Assembly: GCF_030813355.1 (NCBI RefSeq)
Contig: NZ_JAUSUD010000024.1
Location: 1-64,000, forward strand
Reading direction: 5' to 3'
Length of the DNA stretch: 64,000 nt
DNA from: Metabacillus malikii
Lineage (GTDB): Bacteria > Bacillota > Bacilli > Bacillales > Bacillaceae
The notes beneath the pieces were generated by a model that worked only from the letters and a program-made list of their open reading frames with translations, did no database searches and was not told the origin of the DNA. Below, one piece after another: positions 33,382 to 41,967 of this stretch; the first letter of the stretch is position 1; each line of letters begins with the position of its first letter. The translations under genes were made by a program, and so were the position numbers.

Positions 33382-33456
33382 AATCTACCTTGTTGCCAAG
33401 TTTGGTGTTGTAAAAGATTGGTGAAGAATTGATGAAGATTGTTAAGGGATTGTTGA
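33382..33456 (-). promoter_or_regulatory. phnG promoter with PhoP-box-like phased repeats
   Basis: On the minus strand TCAACA (33456-33451) and TTAACA (33445-33440) are exactly 11 bp apart, and CATCAA, CACCAA and TACAAC continue at the same 11-bp steps (33434, 33423, 33412). PhoP of Bacillus is known to bind TT(A/C/T)A(C/A)A repeats spaced about 11 bp. A possible -10, TAGATT, lies at 33387-33382 just downstream of the array. Binding is inferred; the later units match only partly. Confidence 0.55.
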
Positions 33457-33507
33457 GGGGGGATTTACAAAAGGAGAAAAAAATAAGGCCACTATGTAAG
33501 TGACCGT

Positions 33508-34209
33508 TTAGATAACATATGTAAAACAATCGCTGCGATAGATGATGCGTGAATGCTCAAGCCAAGTACCGGATTGTTTATCTGCACAGCCGGATTCAAC
33601 CTGCAGGAGCGGAACAAGGCTCGGACATTTTAATAAATCCCGTTCCTCCTGGTTAGGGAGGATGACGCTTAATTGGCTTCGGCTTGAATCAAATTCAGTG
33701 AAACCTTTGCTGCGATAATATTGGAATATGGAGGTGATTGCATCGCCTTCGTTAGAGATGTCTGGAAAAACAGATTGTGTTAAAAAGGATGTATGAACAG
33801 CAATTGGACAGTCTTCAATGATACGTAAGCGACTGATTTTATAAACGGTTTCATTTGAATCGACCCGGAGACTGCGATAGATTGCCGAGTCATACTCTAT
33901 AACTTCGCAAGAGAGATTAACCGTTCGATAATCGTAGTTTAGCTCTCGCATTTTTTCGCTAAAGCTAACATCTCCAGTTAAAATGAGTGGAATTTGCAAC
34001 TTTTGATTTTGGACAAAGCTGCCCTTGCCTTGCTTTGAGAATATATATCCAAGTTCCTGTAAGCGTTCATACGCTTTGCGGACGACCATCCGCGGAACAT
34101 GATAACGATCAGCAAGCTCATTTTCGGATGGGAGCTTGTCGTTAGGTTTGTAGTAGCCGTCTTGGATCTCCGTGATGAGCTTGTCGACTAGCATTGTTTT
34201 AACAGACAT
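33508..34209 (-). CDS. phnF: GntR-family regulator PhnF
   Basis: The 233-residue HutC/GntR-type protein has an N-terminal winged helix (DKLPSENELADRYHVPRMVVRKAYERLQELGYI) and a UTRA ligand domain (SRLRIIEDCPIAVHTSFL). It is the expected local regulator of phosphonate uptake or breakdown. ATG 34209 has AAAGGAG 8 bases upstream; the ATG at 34227 is inside that site. It is transcribed toward phnG, with a 170-bp gap, and is preceded by REP copies. Confidence 0.85.
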   Translation of the reverse strand: MSVKTMLVDKLITEIQDGYYKPNDKLPSENELADRYHVPRMVVRKAYERLQELGYIFSKQGKGSFVQNQKLQIPLILTGDVSFSEKMRELNYDYRTVNLSCEVIEYDSAIYRSLRVDSNETVYKISRLRIIEDCPIAVHTSFLTQSVFPDISNEGDAITSIFQYYRSKGFTEFDSSRSQLSVILPNQEERDLLKCPSLVPLLQVESGCADKQSGTWLEHSRIIYRSDCFTYVI

Positions 34210-34232
34210 TGTATCGGCTCCTTTCAACTTTT

Positions 34233-34286
34233 GGGGGACTGTCCCGCACTTCGTTAATGCGTTAAAATGCTGAGGGACTGTCCCCC
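34233..34286 (+). repeat. REP pair between phnF and the PHP gene
   Basis: GGGGGACTGTCCCGC at 34233-34247 and GAGGGACTGTCCCCC at 34272-34286, spaced about 39 bp with the usual GTTAATGCGTTAAAATGCT linker. Confidence 0.85.
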
Positions 34287-34319
34287 GCCACGTTAGTGTG
34301 TTAAAACATTGAGTGTCAA

Positions 34320-35183
34320 TTATTCTTGATTTTGTATTTGGCTCCTTCTTGCTCTCAATTGGTCTAATACTTCTAAACCAGGGGATTTACTACCAAGCCT
34401 TACAGGTTTTTCCCCATATGCACCGTGGAAATCAGATCCGCCTGTTTTGACAAGGTTATAGGTCTCAGCAAGGGATTTAGCGTTTTCCTCGTGTTCTGTG
34501 TTATGTAGCGGGTGCCATACTTCGATTCCTTGTAAACCAGCCACAACTAGCTCAGGTACCTTTTCGAAATTACCATATTGACCAGGGTGAGCAAGAACGG
34601 GTACACCACCGGCTTCTCGGATGACTTGGACGGCTTGCTTCGCGTCAATGTAAGTCATCGGGATGAAGGCAATGCCTGGTGGTTCACCGTTTTGTCCACG
34701 GTTAAATAGTTTTTTGTATAATGGCCCATAAATAGTATCTGTGTAACCAGCTTCTATTAAAGCTTGCATAATGTGCTGCTTGAACACACCGGTACCTGAT
34801 CCGGCAATTTCTAAACAGCGTTCCCAAGTGATTGTATACCCTGCAGCGATGATGCGCTCGACCATTTCCATTGAGGCGTTGTGACGTTGTTCGATTAGCG
34901 GAAGGCATACTGAATCTATTGCATGGTGACCAGGTTCGATCCAATATCCGAGAATGTGGACTCGTCTGTTTCGTTCAAAATCGTAGCCGGAAATTTCGAT
35001 ACCAGGGATGATGTCTACATTGTGAGTCTTGCCAATCTCAATTGCTTCAAGTAGACCCTTTGTTGTATCATGATTCGTTAGCGCTAAATGACTGACATTT
35101 TCCTGTTTCGCTAGTAATATGACTTCTTCAGTAGAAAGTGGGCAATCAGATATGTTCGTATGACAATGGAGTTCGATTTTCAT
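34320..35183 (-). CDS. PHP-family phosphoesterase, candidate PhnPP cyclic phosphodiesterase
   Basis: The 287-residue PHP protein has the metal motifs ELHCHTNISD, LTNHDTT, GIEISG, LAHPGQYG and GGSDFHG. The PHP enzyme PhnPP (described from Eggerthella) hydrolyses ribose 1,2-cyclic phosphate 5-phosphate, the product of the C-P lyase, replacing PhnP. This gene is on the same strand and next to phnF, and neither phnP nor phnN is visible in the window, so that role fits. Similarity to general PHP nucleases (YciV-type) means it is not certain. ATG 35183 follows AGGAGGAAT; the longer frame upstream reads through REPs and is rejected. Confidence 0.65.
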   Translation of the reverse strand: MKIELHCHTNISDCPLSTEEVILLAKQENVSHLALTNHDTTKGLLEAIEIGKTHNVDIIPGIEISGYDFERNRRVHILGYWIEPGHHAIDSVCLPLIEQRHNASMEMVERIIAAGYTITWERCLEIAGSGTGVFKQHIMQALIEAGYTDTIYGPLYKKLFNRGQNGEPPGIAFIPMTYIDAKQAVQVIREAGGVPVLAHPGQYGNFEKVPELVVAGLQGIEVWHPLHNTEHEENAKSLAETYNLVKTGGSDFHGAYGEKPVRLGSKSPGLEVLDQLRARRSQIQNQE

Positions 35184-35266
35184 TGTTATTCCTCCTGAGG
35201 CTTTTATCTCTAGGATAACTTGGCACCATGTGGGGGTGATTAAGGGAGTGTTAAGATTTTGTAAAT

Positions 35267-35339
35267 GGGGGACAGTCCCCCGGTACTTCACCGCATTAAA
35301 ACGGTGGGGGACAGTCCCCAAAAAAGTGGGACAGTCCCC
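35267..35339 (+). repeat. REP triplet upstream of the PHP gene
   Basis: GGGGGACAGTCCCC at 35267, 35306 and, as GTGGGACAGTCCCC, at 35326. The first two are 39 bp apart and the last two only 21 bp. Confidence 0.88.
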
Positions 35340-35347
35340 AAAAAATA

Positions 35348-35377
35348 AGTACAGCAAGGCCCCAGCCTTGCTGTACT
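35348..35377. terminator. strong hairpin, terminator of the small minus-strand gene
   Basis: AGTACAGCAAGGC pairs perfectly with GCCTTGCTGTACT (13 bp, 4-nt loop). On the minus strand it is followed by ATTTTTTGGGG. Confidence 0.8.
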
Positions 35378-35391
35378 TAACATATATCCAC

Positions 35392-35559
35392 TCACCAAGC
35401 TCTTTTTGTACTCAATTGTTCAAGCTTATATTGATGGTATTTAAATTTACTATGTAATTGCTCTTTTAACTTTCGATCAAGACAGCTATCTAACAGTTCC
35501 TCGTGATAATTTTTTCTGATGTAATGCCAACTGTATAAAAGTTTAGATATTAAAGACAT
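35392..35559 (-). CDS. 55-residue basic protein, function unknown
   Basis: ATG at 35559 follows AGGAGGCGG. The product (MSLISKLLYSWHYIRKNYHEELLDSCLDRK...) is a helical, Tyr/Lys-rich protein with no recognised domain. It has its own promoter region with an inverted repeat upstream and a 13-bp terminator downstream, so it is a self-contained unit. Confidence 0.6.
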   Translation of the reverse strand: MSLISKLLYSWHYIRKNYHEELLDSCLDRKLKEQLHSKFKYHQYKLEQLSTKRAW

Positions 35560-35985
35560 TTAACCGCCTCCTATCTTAATTACTTACATTATACATTAAT
35601 GTAAGCGTATACAAAAGCGAAAATATAACTATTTGAAAAAGGTACTTTCCTCGTATACATTTCAGGAATATTGTTTATACTGTTTTCATATATAGAACTT
35701 CAAACTATTCATACTGAATATTTAACATAGCAATCTATACTAACATCTATAATAAATAAGTGATATGTACCACTACAATATTAATGAAACAACTGAATTA
35801 CCACTAAAGTCCACTTGAATAATACTCAAATTTCAATAAAATATTAAGAGTGTTTCAATTTCTTTAAGAATAGCTTAAAAAAGTAACATTAAGACTATAT
35901 AACTTTTTCAAAACTAGTCGATATAGAGTATAGATAAATCATGAATCGACATCGCGTCGAAAAAATATATAGGAGGCAACACATT
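35560..35985. promoter_or_regulatory. divergent control region with inverted repeat TTACATT-N7-AATGTAA
   Basis: The inverted repeat at 35584-35604 surrounds TATAAT (minus strand), the probable -10 of the 55-residue gene, so it may be an operator. The rest of the 426 bp is very AT-rich. TCGAC-atcgc-GTCGA at 35946-35960 is a small hairpin just before the AGGAGG of the next gene. Nothing else is seen. Confidence 0.4.
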
Positions 35986-36117
35986 TTGGCGAATTGGACA
36001 ACACCCGAAGAGATGGCAAGAAAAAGGGAAATAAAGAAAAAAGTACTTACATTTACATTCCCAGTAATCGCAGTAATCATTGGTGTACTCGTAACAATAG
36101 CAGCTAACGGACTATAA
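35986..36117 (+). CDS. 43-residue membrane protein
   Basis: The product starts at TTG 35986 (GGAGG 10 bases upstream). MANWTTPEEMARKREIKKK is a charged cytoplasmic head, then VLTFTFPVIAVIIGVLVTIAA is one transmembrane helix. It is followed immediately by a strong terminator. Not recognised. It may relate to the surface-polysaccharide locus that starts 270 bases later, but there is no direct evidence. Confidence 0.55.
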   Translation: MANWTTPEEMARKREIKKKVLTFTFPVIAVIIGVLVTIAANGL

Positions 36118-36120
36118 TAA

Positions 36121-36159
36121 AGGGACTGATTCATATACGAATAATGAATCGGTCCTTTT
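36121..36159 (+). terminator. terminator of the 43-residue gene
   Basis: AGGGACTGATTCAT pairs with ATGAATCGGTCCTTTT (one G-U pair), with a T tail. A separate hairpin AATGTAGAGA/TCTCTGCATT lies at 36269-36290 in the EPS leader. Confidence 0.85.
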
Positions 36160-36386
36160 ATTTTCGAATGCAATAGGTAAACGCTTCCACTATTTTGGTA
36201 CAAATTACCCAAAAAAAACTGTAAAAAAATTAGCAGAAAGATGGTAGAATTAATTTTGTTGTTGAGAAAATGTAGAGAAATCTCTGCATTTGTAGGAATA
36301 TGTAAATAATTATGGATATAATATAGAATATTCATTATAATAGTTAAGGCTTATGTTTTAATAGATTACAAACTTTGGAGGTTATC

Positions 36387-37133
36387 ATGGAAGAAACAAT
36401 CAGCTTGAAAGAGCTTTTTCTTACATTAAAGAAACGTCTTTCACTCATTATAATCATTGCGGCGATTGCAACAGCGACAAGTGGTATCGTGAGTTACTTT
36501 GTATTAACACCCGTATATCAATCATCCACACAAATTCTAGTTAATCAGGCGAAATCAGACCAGCAAGCATATAACGTAGGTGAAGTTCAGACTAACTTAC
36601 AATTAATTAACACATACACTGTCATTATTAAAAGTCCAGCAATATTAGATAAAGTGATTGAAAAAGAGAAATTAGATATGTCAGCAGGAGCGCTTAACGG
36701 ATTAGTTTCAGTGTCTAGTGAACAAAATTCACAAGTCGTAAACATAACTGTCCAAAATGAAGATCCTCAACAAGCAGCAAACATTGCGAACTCAATTGCG
36801 ACAACATTCAAAGAAGAAGTCACTACTTTAATGAATATCGATAACGTCAATATTTTATCAGAAGCAATGATCGGTGAAAATCCATCACCAATTAAACCAC
36901 AACCTGTCATGAACATGGCAATTGCGTTAGTCGTTGGTTTAATGGCGGGAGTTGGACTAGCATTCTTACTTGAATATTTAGATAACACACTTAAAAACGA
37001 ACAAGATGTTGAAAATCAATTAGGTCTTCCTGTATTAGGGGCTATTACAACAATTAATATGGAAGAAGAAGCAAAGGCTAGTGCAAACATGACATCAACT
37101 TTAGGAGCGCGAGGTGAGTCAATTGGCTCGTAA
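36387..37133 (+). CDS. ywqC: Wzz-type chain-length regulator and BY-kinase activator (YwqC/TkmA-like)
   Basis: The 248-residue membrane protein has an N-terminal helix at about 20-40, an extracytoplasmic Wzz domain and a second helix (AIALVVGLMAGVGLAFLLEYL), leaving a short cytoplasmic tail that activates the kinase encoded next. ATG 36387 has GGAGG 6 bases upstream; TTG 36375 is upstream of that site. It opens the EPS cluster. Two TATAAT-like boxes near 36317 and 36338 may be its promoters. It overlaps the kinase gene. Confidence 0.8.
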   Translation: MEETISLKELFLTLKKRLSLIIIIAAIATATSGIVSYFVLTPVYQSSTQILVNQAKSDQQAYNVGEVQTNLQLINTYTVIIKSPAILDKVIEKEKLDMSAGALNGLVSVSSEQNSQVVNITVQNEDPQQAANIANSIATTFKEEVTTLMNIDNVNILSEAMIGENPSPIKPQPVMNMAIALVVGLMAGVGLAFLLEYLDNTLKNEQDVENQLGLPVLGAITTINMEEEAKASANMTSTLGARGESIGS

Positions 37134-37824
37134 GGATCGAAAACAAATATTCAATTTACAAAATAGAAGTTTAATCTCATTAACAAATCCAAAATCACCA
37201 ATTGCCGAACAATTTCGGACGATTCGTACAAATATCCAGTTCTCAAGTGTTGATGAAGAACTGCAAACAATTATTGTAACATCTTCAGGACCAGCAGAAG
37301 GTAAGTCAACAACGACTGCGAATTTAGCTGTTGTATTCGCGCAACAAGGGAAACGCGTCCTATTAATAGATGCTGACCTACGTAAACCGACGGTACATTA
37401 TACATTCCGTACAGAAAACCATGTAGGACTATCAAATGTTCTAACGAGACAAATGACATTAGAAGAAGCGGTGAGCGTTACTGCGCAGGATAAGCTCTGG
37501 GTGTTATCAAGCGGTCCAATTCCGCCAAATCCGTCTGAGGTACTCGGTTCAAAAGGCATGCAAGCGTTACTTGAACAAGCTAAGGAAGACTATGATTTGA
37601 TTATTCTTGATACACCTCCAGTACTTGCTGTTACAGATGGACAAGTGTTAGCGAACCAAGCTGACGGTGTCGTTCTTGTTGTCAGCAGTGGAAAGACTGA
37701 GATCGAATCAGCGAAAAAGGCGAAAGAACTGTTAGATAGTGCAAAAGCAAAGATTCTAGGCGTTGTATTAAACAACAAGAAAGCTGAAGATTCTCATTAT
37801 TATTACTATTACGGGGGAAAATAG
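37123..37824 (+). CDS. ywqD: bacterial tyrosine kinase (YwqD/CpsD-like)
   Basis: The 233-residue cytoplasmic BY-kinase has Walker A SGPAEGKSTT, A' LLIDADLRKP, Walker B LIILDTPP and a C-terminal tyrosine cluster (HYYYYYGGK) for autophosphorylation. It controls polymer assembly and UDP-sugar dehydrogenases in bacilli. TTG 37123 is preferred because GAGGTGA lies 5 bases upstream; GTG 37114 is the alternative. It overlaps the upstream activator gene. Confidence 0.85.
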   Translation: MARKDRKQIFNLQNRSLISLTNPKSPIAEQFRTIRTNIQFSSVDEELQTIIVTSSGPAEGKSTTTANLAVVFAQQGKRVLLIDADLRKPTVHYTFRTENHVGLSNVLTRQMTLEEAVSVTAQDKLWVLSSGPIPPNPSEVLGSKGMQALLEQAKEDYDLIILDTPPVLAVTDGQVLANQADGVVLVVSSGKTEIESAKKAKELLDSAKAKILGVVLNNKKAEDSHYYYYYGGK

Positions 37825-37950
37825 TCAATATTCGACAAAATTACCCCCTTTTCATTGGGTAACTGTAATGCTAAAATTACGGGTATGCGCAAATTATAGT
37901 AAAATAGTATTAGAGATTACCCAATAATAACCATTGGAGGTGTTTGTTAC

Positions 37951-38715
37951 ATGATTGATATTCATAGTCATATATTGCCTGGAATTGATGACGGTGCGCA
38001 AACTGTCGAAGATTCAATCAATATGGCGAAGTTAGCAGTAGAAGAAGGAATTACGAAAATCATCGCAACCCCTCATCACCAGAATGGTAAGTATAATAAT
38101 AAGAAGCATGACATCATTTCACGTGTTTCGGACCTTAACCAAATACTACAAAACGAGAAGATTCCTTTAGAAGTGTTACCTGGACAAGAAACACGGATTT
38201 ACGGTGAAATGACAGATGATATTGATAAAGGTGAGATTCTCCCTCTCAATCATACAAACTACTTATTTATTGAACTACCATCAGGACATATTCCGAGATA
38301 TACAGAGCAGCTTTTGTTTGATATCCAACTTAAAGGATTCACGCCGATTATTGTACATCCCGAAAGAAATTCAGGAGTGATGGAAAATCCTGATAAACTG
38401 CTTCACCTAGTAAAGAAAGGGGCCCTTACGCAAGTAACAGCGGGCAGTGTTACAGGGTACTTTGGGAAAAAAATTCAAAGGTTATCAAAGCAATTGATTG
38501 AGGCAAATATGACCCATTTTATTTCCTCTGATGCACATAATGTAACGAATCGGAGCTTCCATATTAGAGAATCAATTGCAGAAGTGAACAAAGAGTTTGG
38601 CAGCCAAGCCGTATATTATTTTCAAGAAAATGCAGAGCTAGTTGCAAAAGGTCAGACAATCTATAAATCGGAGCCTAGCTCAATTAAAAGGAAAAAGTTT
38701 TTGGGGATTTTCTAA
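37951..38715 (+). CDS. ywqE: PHP-type tyrosine phosphatase (YwqE/CpsB-like)
   Basis: The 254-residue manganese-dependent phosphatase has DIHSHILPGIDDGA, ATPHHQNG, GQETRIYGE, VHPERN and SSDAHN motifs of the CpsB/YwqE family. It dephosphorylates the BY-kinase, completing the usual three-gene regulatory module. GGAGGTG precedes the ATG. It is not related in function to the PHP gene at 34320. Confidence 0.9.
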   Translation: MIDIHSHILPGIDDGAQTVEDSINMAKLAVEEGITKIIATPHHQNGKYNNKKHDIISRVSDLNQILQNEKIPLEVLPGQETRIYGEMTDDIDKGEILPLNHTNYLFIELPSGHIPRYTEQLLFDIQLKGFTPIIVHPERNSGVMENPDKLLHLVKKGALTQVTAGSVTGYFGKKIQRLSKQLIEANMTHFISSDAHNVTNRSFHIRESIAEVNKEFGSQAVYYFQENAELVAKGQTIYKSEPSSIKRKKFLGIF

Positions 38716-38743
38716 AAGTTGATTGGATATAAAGGAGAAGCTT

Positions 38744-38896
38744 ATGAAGTGTTTTGTTGAATTACCGAAGAACATAAAAAAGACAGTCCGTTATCTTTAT
38801 CAGGATGCACCGCTAGACAAGCTGTTAGAGATAAGAAAAATCCTCAATGATGTAATTGATAAAAGACTGAGTGAGCAAAAAATTAGGCATGATTAA
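38744..38896 (+). CDS. 50-residue protein, function unknown
   Basis: ATG 38744 follows AAAGGAG. The product (MKCFVELPKNIKKTVRYLYQ... LDKLLEIRKILNDVIDKRLSEQK) is mostly helical and basic, without a signal or known motif. It sits 28 bases after the phosphatase gene and before a hairpin, so it is likely co-transcribed with ywqCDE. Confidence 0.6.
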   Translation: MKCFVELPKNIKKTVRYLYQDAPLDKLLEIRKILNDVIDKRLSEQKIRHD

Positions 38897-38899
38897 ATG

Positions 38900-38938
38900 T
38901 CTAAGGAAAGAACGTAACAATTGCGTTTTTTCTTTAGA
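38900..38938 (+). terminator. terminator-like hairpin after the regulatory module
   Basis: TCTAAGGAAAGAACG pairs with CGTTTTTTCTTTAGA (15 bp with two G-U pairs). The T-run is in the right arm. It may separate the regulatory genes from the biosynthetic genes. Confidence 0.6.
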
Positions 38939-38976
38939 TATGTGATTGAAAAATTTTTGTAAAGAAGGGGACAAAT

Positions 38977-40797
38977 TTGAGCTATTCCAAAAGACTGTCA
39001 CTACTTATAGGGTTAGATTCATTGATTGTATTATTCTCTGTTTATATTGGATACTTTACTCTTAACCCTTATTTTGACTATTATAATTTACAAATGCTAG
39101 TCATCAGTTCCTTAAGCTTACTCATAAGTCATCATGTGTTTGCCTTTATTTATCGTTTATATCATAAAGCGTGGGAATATGCGAGTGTTGGAGAATTAAT
39201 GACAATTGTTAAAGCTGTTACGTTCTCAATCGCAACAACAGCGGTTGTACAGGTAGTAGCAAATGGACACATATATGTTCGTGTATTGTTTATCACATGG
39301 CTGCTTCATATGTGTCTAATAGGCGGAACTCGCTTTTCATGGAGAATGGTTAGAGACCGTTATATGAGTTCACAAGTTGAGAAGAAAAGGGCACTGATTA
39401 TTGGTGCTGGTTCTGCTGGGACGATGCTTGTTCGTCAATTGTTGAAGAACAATGATAGTGGATTACAACCTGTTGCTTTCGCTGATGACGATCCGAACAA
39501 ACAAAAGTTGCAAATTTACGGTGTAACAGTGCAAGGTAAGACTGAAAATATTGCTGAAATTGTTGAAGCGCATAATATTGATAACATTATTATTGCGATT
39601 CCTTCATTAAGTAAGCATGAAATTCAAAGAATCTATCAAGAATGTAGCAAAACAGAAGCAAAAACGAAAATTATGCCAATGATTGAAGATATCGTTACCG
39701 GTAAGATATCCGTCAATCAATTTAGAGATGTACAAGTAGAAGATTTACTGGGACGAGACCCGGTTGAGCTTGATATTCAAAGTATCTCGAAGAAAGTTAC
39801 AGGTAAAACAATTCTTGTTACAGGTGCTGGTGGCTCAATTGGTTCGGAAATCTGTCGACAAGTATGTAAGTTTAATCCAAGAAAGCTTTTACTTTTAGGA
39901 CACGGAGAGAATTCAATTTATACGATTGATATGGAGTTGCGAAACAAATATCAAAAAGAAATTGAAATTATACCTGTTATTGCAGACGTACAAGACCGTC
40001 ATCGAATTTTCTCAGTCATTGAAGAGCATAAACCAGAGGTCGTTTATCATGCGGCAGCACATAAGCATGTGCCGTTAATGGAGTACAATCCGAAGGAAGC
40101 TGTAAAAAACAATGTAATTGGAACAAAAAATGTTTCAGAAGCTGCTGACACGTTTGGAGTAAGTACATTCGTTCTAGTTTCAACGGATAAAGCAGTGAAT
40201 CCAACAAATGTGATGGGCTCAACTAAACGAATTGCGGAAATGTTTATACAAGAATTAGATAAACATAGCCAAACTAATTTTGTTGCTGTTCGATTTGGGA
40301 ATGTGCTTGGTAGTCGTGGTAGTGTTATTCCGTTGTTTAAAAAGCAAATCCAAGCTGGGGGTCCTGTGACTGTGACACATCCTGATATGACAAGATACTT
40401 CATGACGATACCTGAAGCGTCACGACTAGTGATGCAGGCTGGTGCATTAGCTCGCGGTGGAGAAATTTTTGTGTTGGATATGGGAGAACCAGTTAAAATT
40501 GTTGATTTAGCTGAGAACTTAATTAAGCTCTCTGGTTATACAGTTGATGAAATCGGGATAAAATTTGCAGGAATTCGCCCTGGTGAGAAGATGTATGAAG
40601 AATTGCTAGGGGAAAATGAAGTCCATAAAGATGCGGTGTTCCCGAAAATCTTTATTGGAAAATCAGTTGAGGTTGAGTATGAACGTGTGACTAAATTAAT
40701 TGAGAATCATGATAGTTACAAAGCAGATTATATTAGAGAGTATGTATTGAATTTAGCGAACAATAAGTCTGAAAAGATATTAGAAACTGCAAAATAA
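38977..40797 (+). CDS. membrane UDP-HexNAc 4,6-dehydratase (EpsC/CapD/PglF family)
   Basis: The 606-residue protein has four N-terminal helices (about 8-125), a CoA-binding-like Rossmann domain (LIIGAGSAGTML) and the catalytic SDR domain starting TILVTGAGGSIGSEI. The active site has STDKAVNPTNVMGSTKR, with Met in place of the usual Tyr, as in large CapD-type enzymes. It makes UDP-2-acetamido-2,6-dideoxy-4-keto-hexose from UDP-GlcNAc. TTG start 38977 follows AAGGGG. Confidence 0.88.
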   Translation: MSYSKRLSLLIGLDSLIVLFSVYIGYFTLNPYFDYYNLQMLVISSLSLLISHHVFAFIYRLYHKAWEYASVGELMTIVKAVTFSIATTAVVQVVANGHIYVRVLFITWLLHMCLIGGTRFSWRMVRDRYMSSQVEKKRALIIGAGSAGTMLVRQLLKNNDSGLQPVAFADDDPNKQKLQIYGVTVQGKTENIAEIVEAHNIDNIIIAIPSLSKHEIQRIYQECSKTEAKTKIMPMIEDIVTGKISVNQFRDVQVEDLLGRDPVELDIQSISKKVTGKTILVTGAGGSIGSEICRQVCKFNPRKLLLLGHGENSIYTIDMELRNKYQKEIEIIPVIADVQDRHRIFSVIEEHKPEVVYHAAAHKHVPLMEYNPKEAVKNNVIGTKNVSEAADTFGVSTFVLVSTDKAVNPTNVMGSTKRIAEMFIQELDKHSQTNFVAVRFGNVLGSRGSVIPLFKKQIQAGGPVTVTHPDMTRYFMTIPEASRLVMQAGALARGGEIFVLDMGEPVKIVDLAENLIKLSGYTVDEIGIKFAGIRPGEKMYEELLGENEVHKDAVFPKIFIGKSVEVEYERVTKLIENHDSYKADYIREYVLNLANNKSEKILETAK

Positions 40798-40815
40798 GTA
40801 TGGGGTGAATATATC

Positions 40816-41709
40816 TTGCAAAAGGTAAGAAAAGCAATTATACCAGCAGCTGGGTTAGGAACAAGATTTTTACCTGCAACGAAGGCACAGCCGAAAGAGA
40901 TGCTTCCAATCGTTGATAAGCCGACGATTCAGTATATTATTGAAGAAGCAGTACAGTCTGGAATCGAGGATATCATTATTGTCAGTGGTCGTGGCAAGCG
41001 TGCGATTGAGGATCATTTTGATAAGTCATATGAATTAGAGGAAACACTTGCGAAAAAGGAAAAGTTTGAACAGTTAGAGGAAATTCAAGAAATTGCTAAA
41101 TTAGCAAATATCCATTATATCCGCCAAAAGGAGCCATTAGGATTAGGTCATGCAATCTCATGCGCAAGTCGTTTTATTGGCAATGAACCATTTGCGGTAT
41201 TGCTCGGTGATGATATCGTTCATTCACCAGAAAATCCATGCTTAAAACAGTTAATTGATGTATATGAGCGTTACAATTCTTCTGTTATAGGTGTACAGGA
41301 AGTACCTGAAGAAGATGTGTCAAAATATGGAGTTATTTCGATAAAAAATGGTGAGATTAATAATCGAGTTTTTCATGTCGATAGCTTAGTTGAGAAGCCA
41401 AAAAAGGAAGATGCACCTTCAAATTATGCAATTTTAGGTCGTTATATATTGCGCCCTGAGATATTTGAAATCTTAGAAAAACAAACACCTGGTGCTGGTG
41501 GAGAGATACAATTGACGGATGCGATTAAGCAGTTAAATGATAAGCAGGTGGTTGTTGCTTATGAGTTTGAAGGTAAACGATATGATGTTGGGGATAAGTT
41601 TGGGTTTATTCAAGCGACTGTTGAGTATGCTTTAAGAAGAGATGATTTAAAAAGTGACATATTAGACTATTTAAAAAGGGTGTTACAAAGTGAGGAAGTT
41701 ATTAAGTGA
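40816..41709 (+). CDS. galU: UTP-glucose-1-phosphate uridylyltransferase
   Basis: The 297-residue nucleotidyltransferase makes UDP-glucose. It has [20 protein letters not shown], the active-site region [10 protein letters not shown] and [11 protein letters not shown]. Start is TTG at 40816 behind GGGGTGA. It supplies UDP-sugars to the EPS pathway, the usual role of GalU/GtaB duplicates in such clusters. A terminator overlaps its stop codon. Confidence 0.92.
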   Translation: MQKVRKAIIPAAGLGTRFLPATKAQPKEMLPIVDKPTIQYIIEEAVQSGIEDIIIVSGRGKRAIEDHFDKSYELEETLAKKEKFEQLEEIQEIAKLANIHYIRQKEPLGLGHAISCASRFIGNEPFAVLLGDDIVHSPENPCLKQLIDVYERYNSSVIGVQEVPEEDVSKYGVISIKNGEINNRVFHVDSLVEKPKKEDAPSNYAILGRYILRPEIFEILEKQTPGAGGEIQLTDAIKQLNDKQVVVAYEFEGKRYDVGDKFGFIQATVEYALRRDDLKSDILDYLKRVLQSEEVIK

Positions 41710-41730
41710 TGTTACTTAATTCTTCCTTTT
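41693..41730 (+). terminator. terminator overlapping the galU stop
   Basis: AGGAAG-tt-ATTAAGT pairs with ACTTAAT-t-CTTCCT, then TTT. The left arm is coding. Confidence 0.7.
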
Positions 41731-41967
41731 AATTGGTAGTGTTTTGCTAACGATTTATGGCTATGCATGTTGTAAGATAAGTTATGTAGCAATGAAAAAC
41801 TATCACAATGTATTGAATTTGATACGTTTTAGGTGATGTCTCCTTACCATTATCAATGGAGGTACTCGACTACGCTGTGGGCATAATAGCCTTAGACACT
41901 TGTTGTCAGGAGTGTGGTGTGAGGTGGGGTTGGATGCCCTTTATGATTATTAGACTAGTGTTAAGAA

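Noticed and set aside
35184-35357. N-terminal extension of the PHP protein
   Set aside because: It translates through REP copies; AGGAGG is correctly placed for ATG 35183.
41740-41967. c-di-GMP riboswitch before the pilin gene
   Set aside because: The conserved GEMM core motifs were not found.
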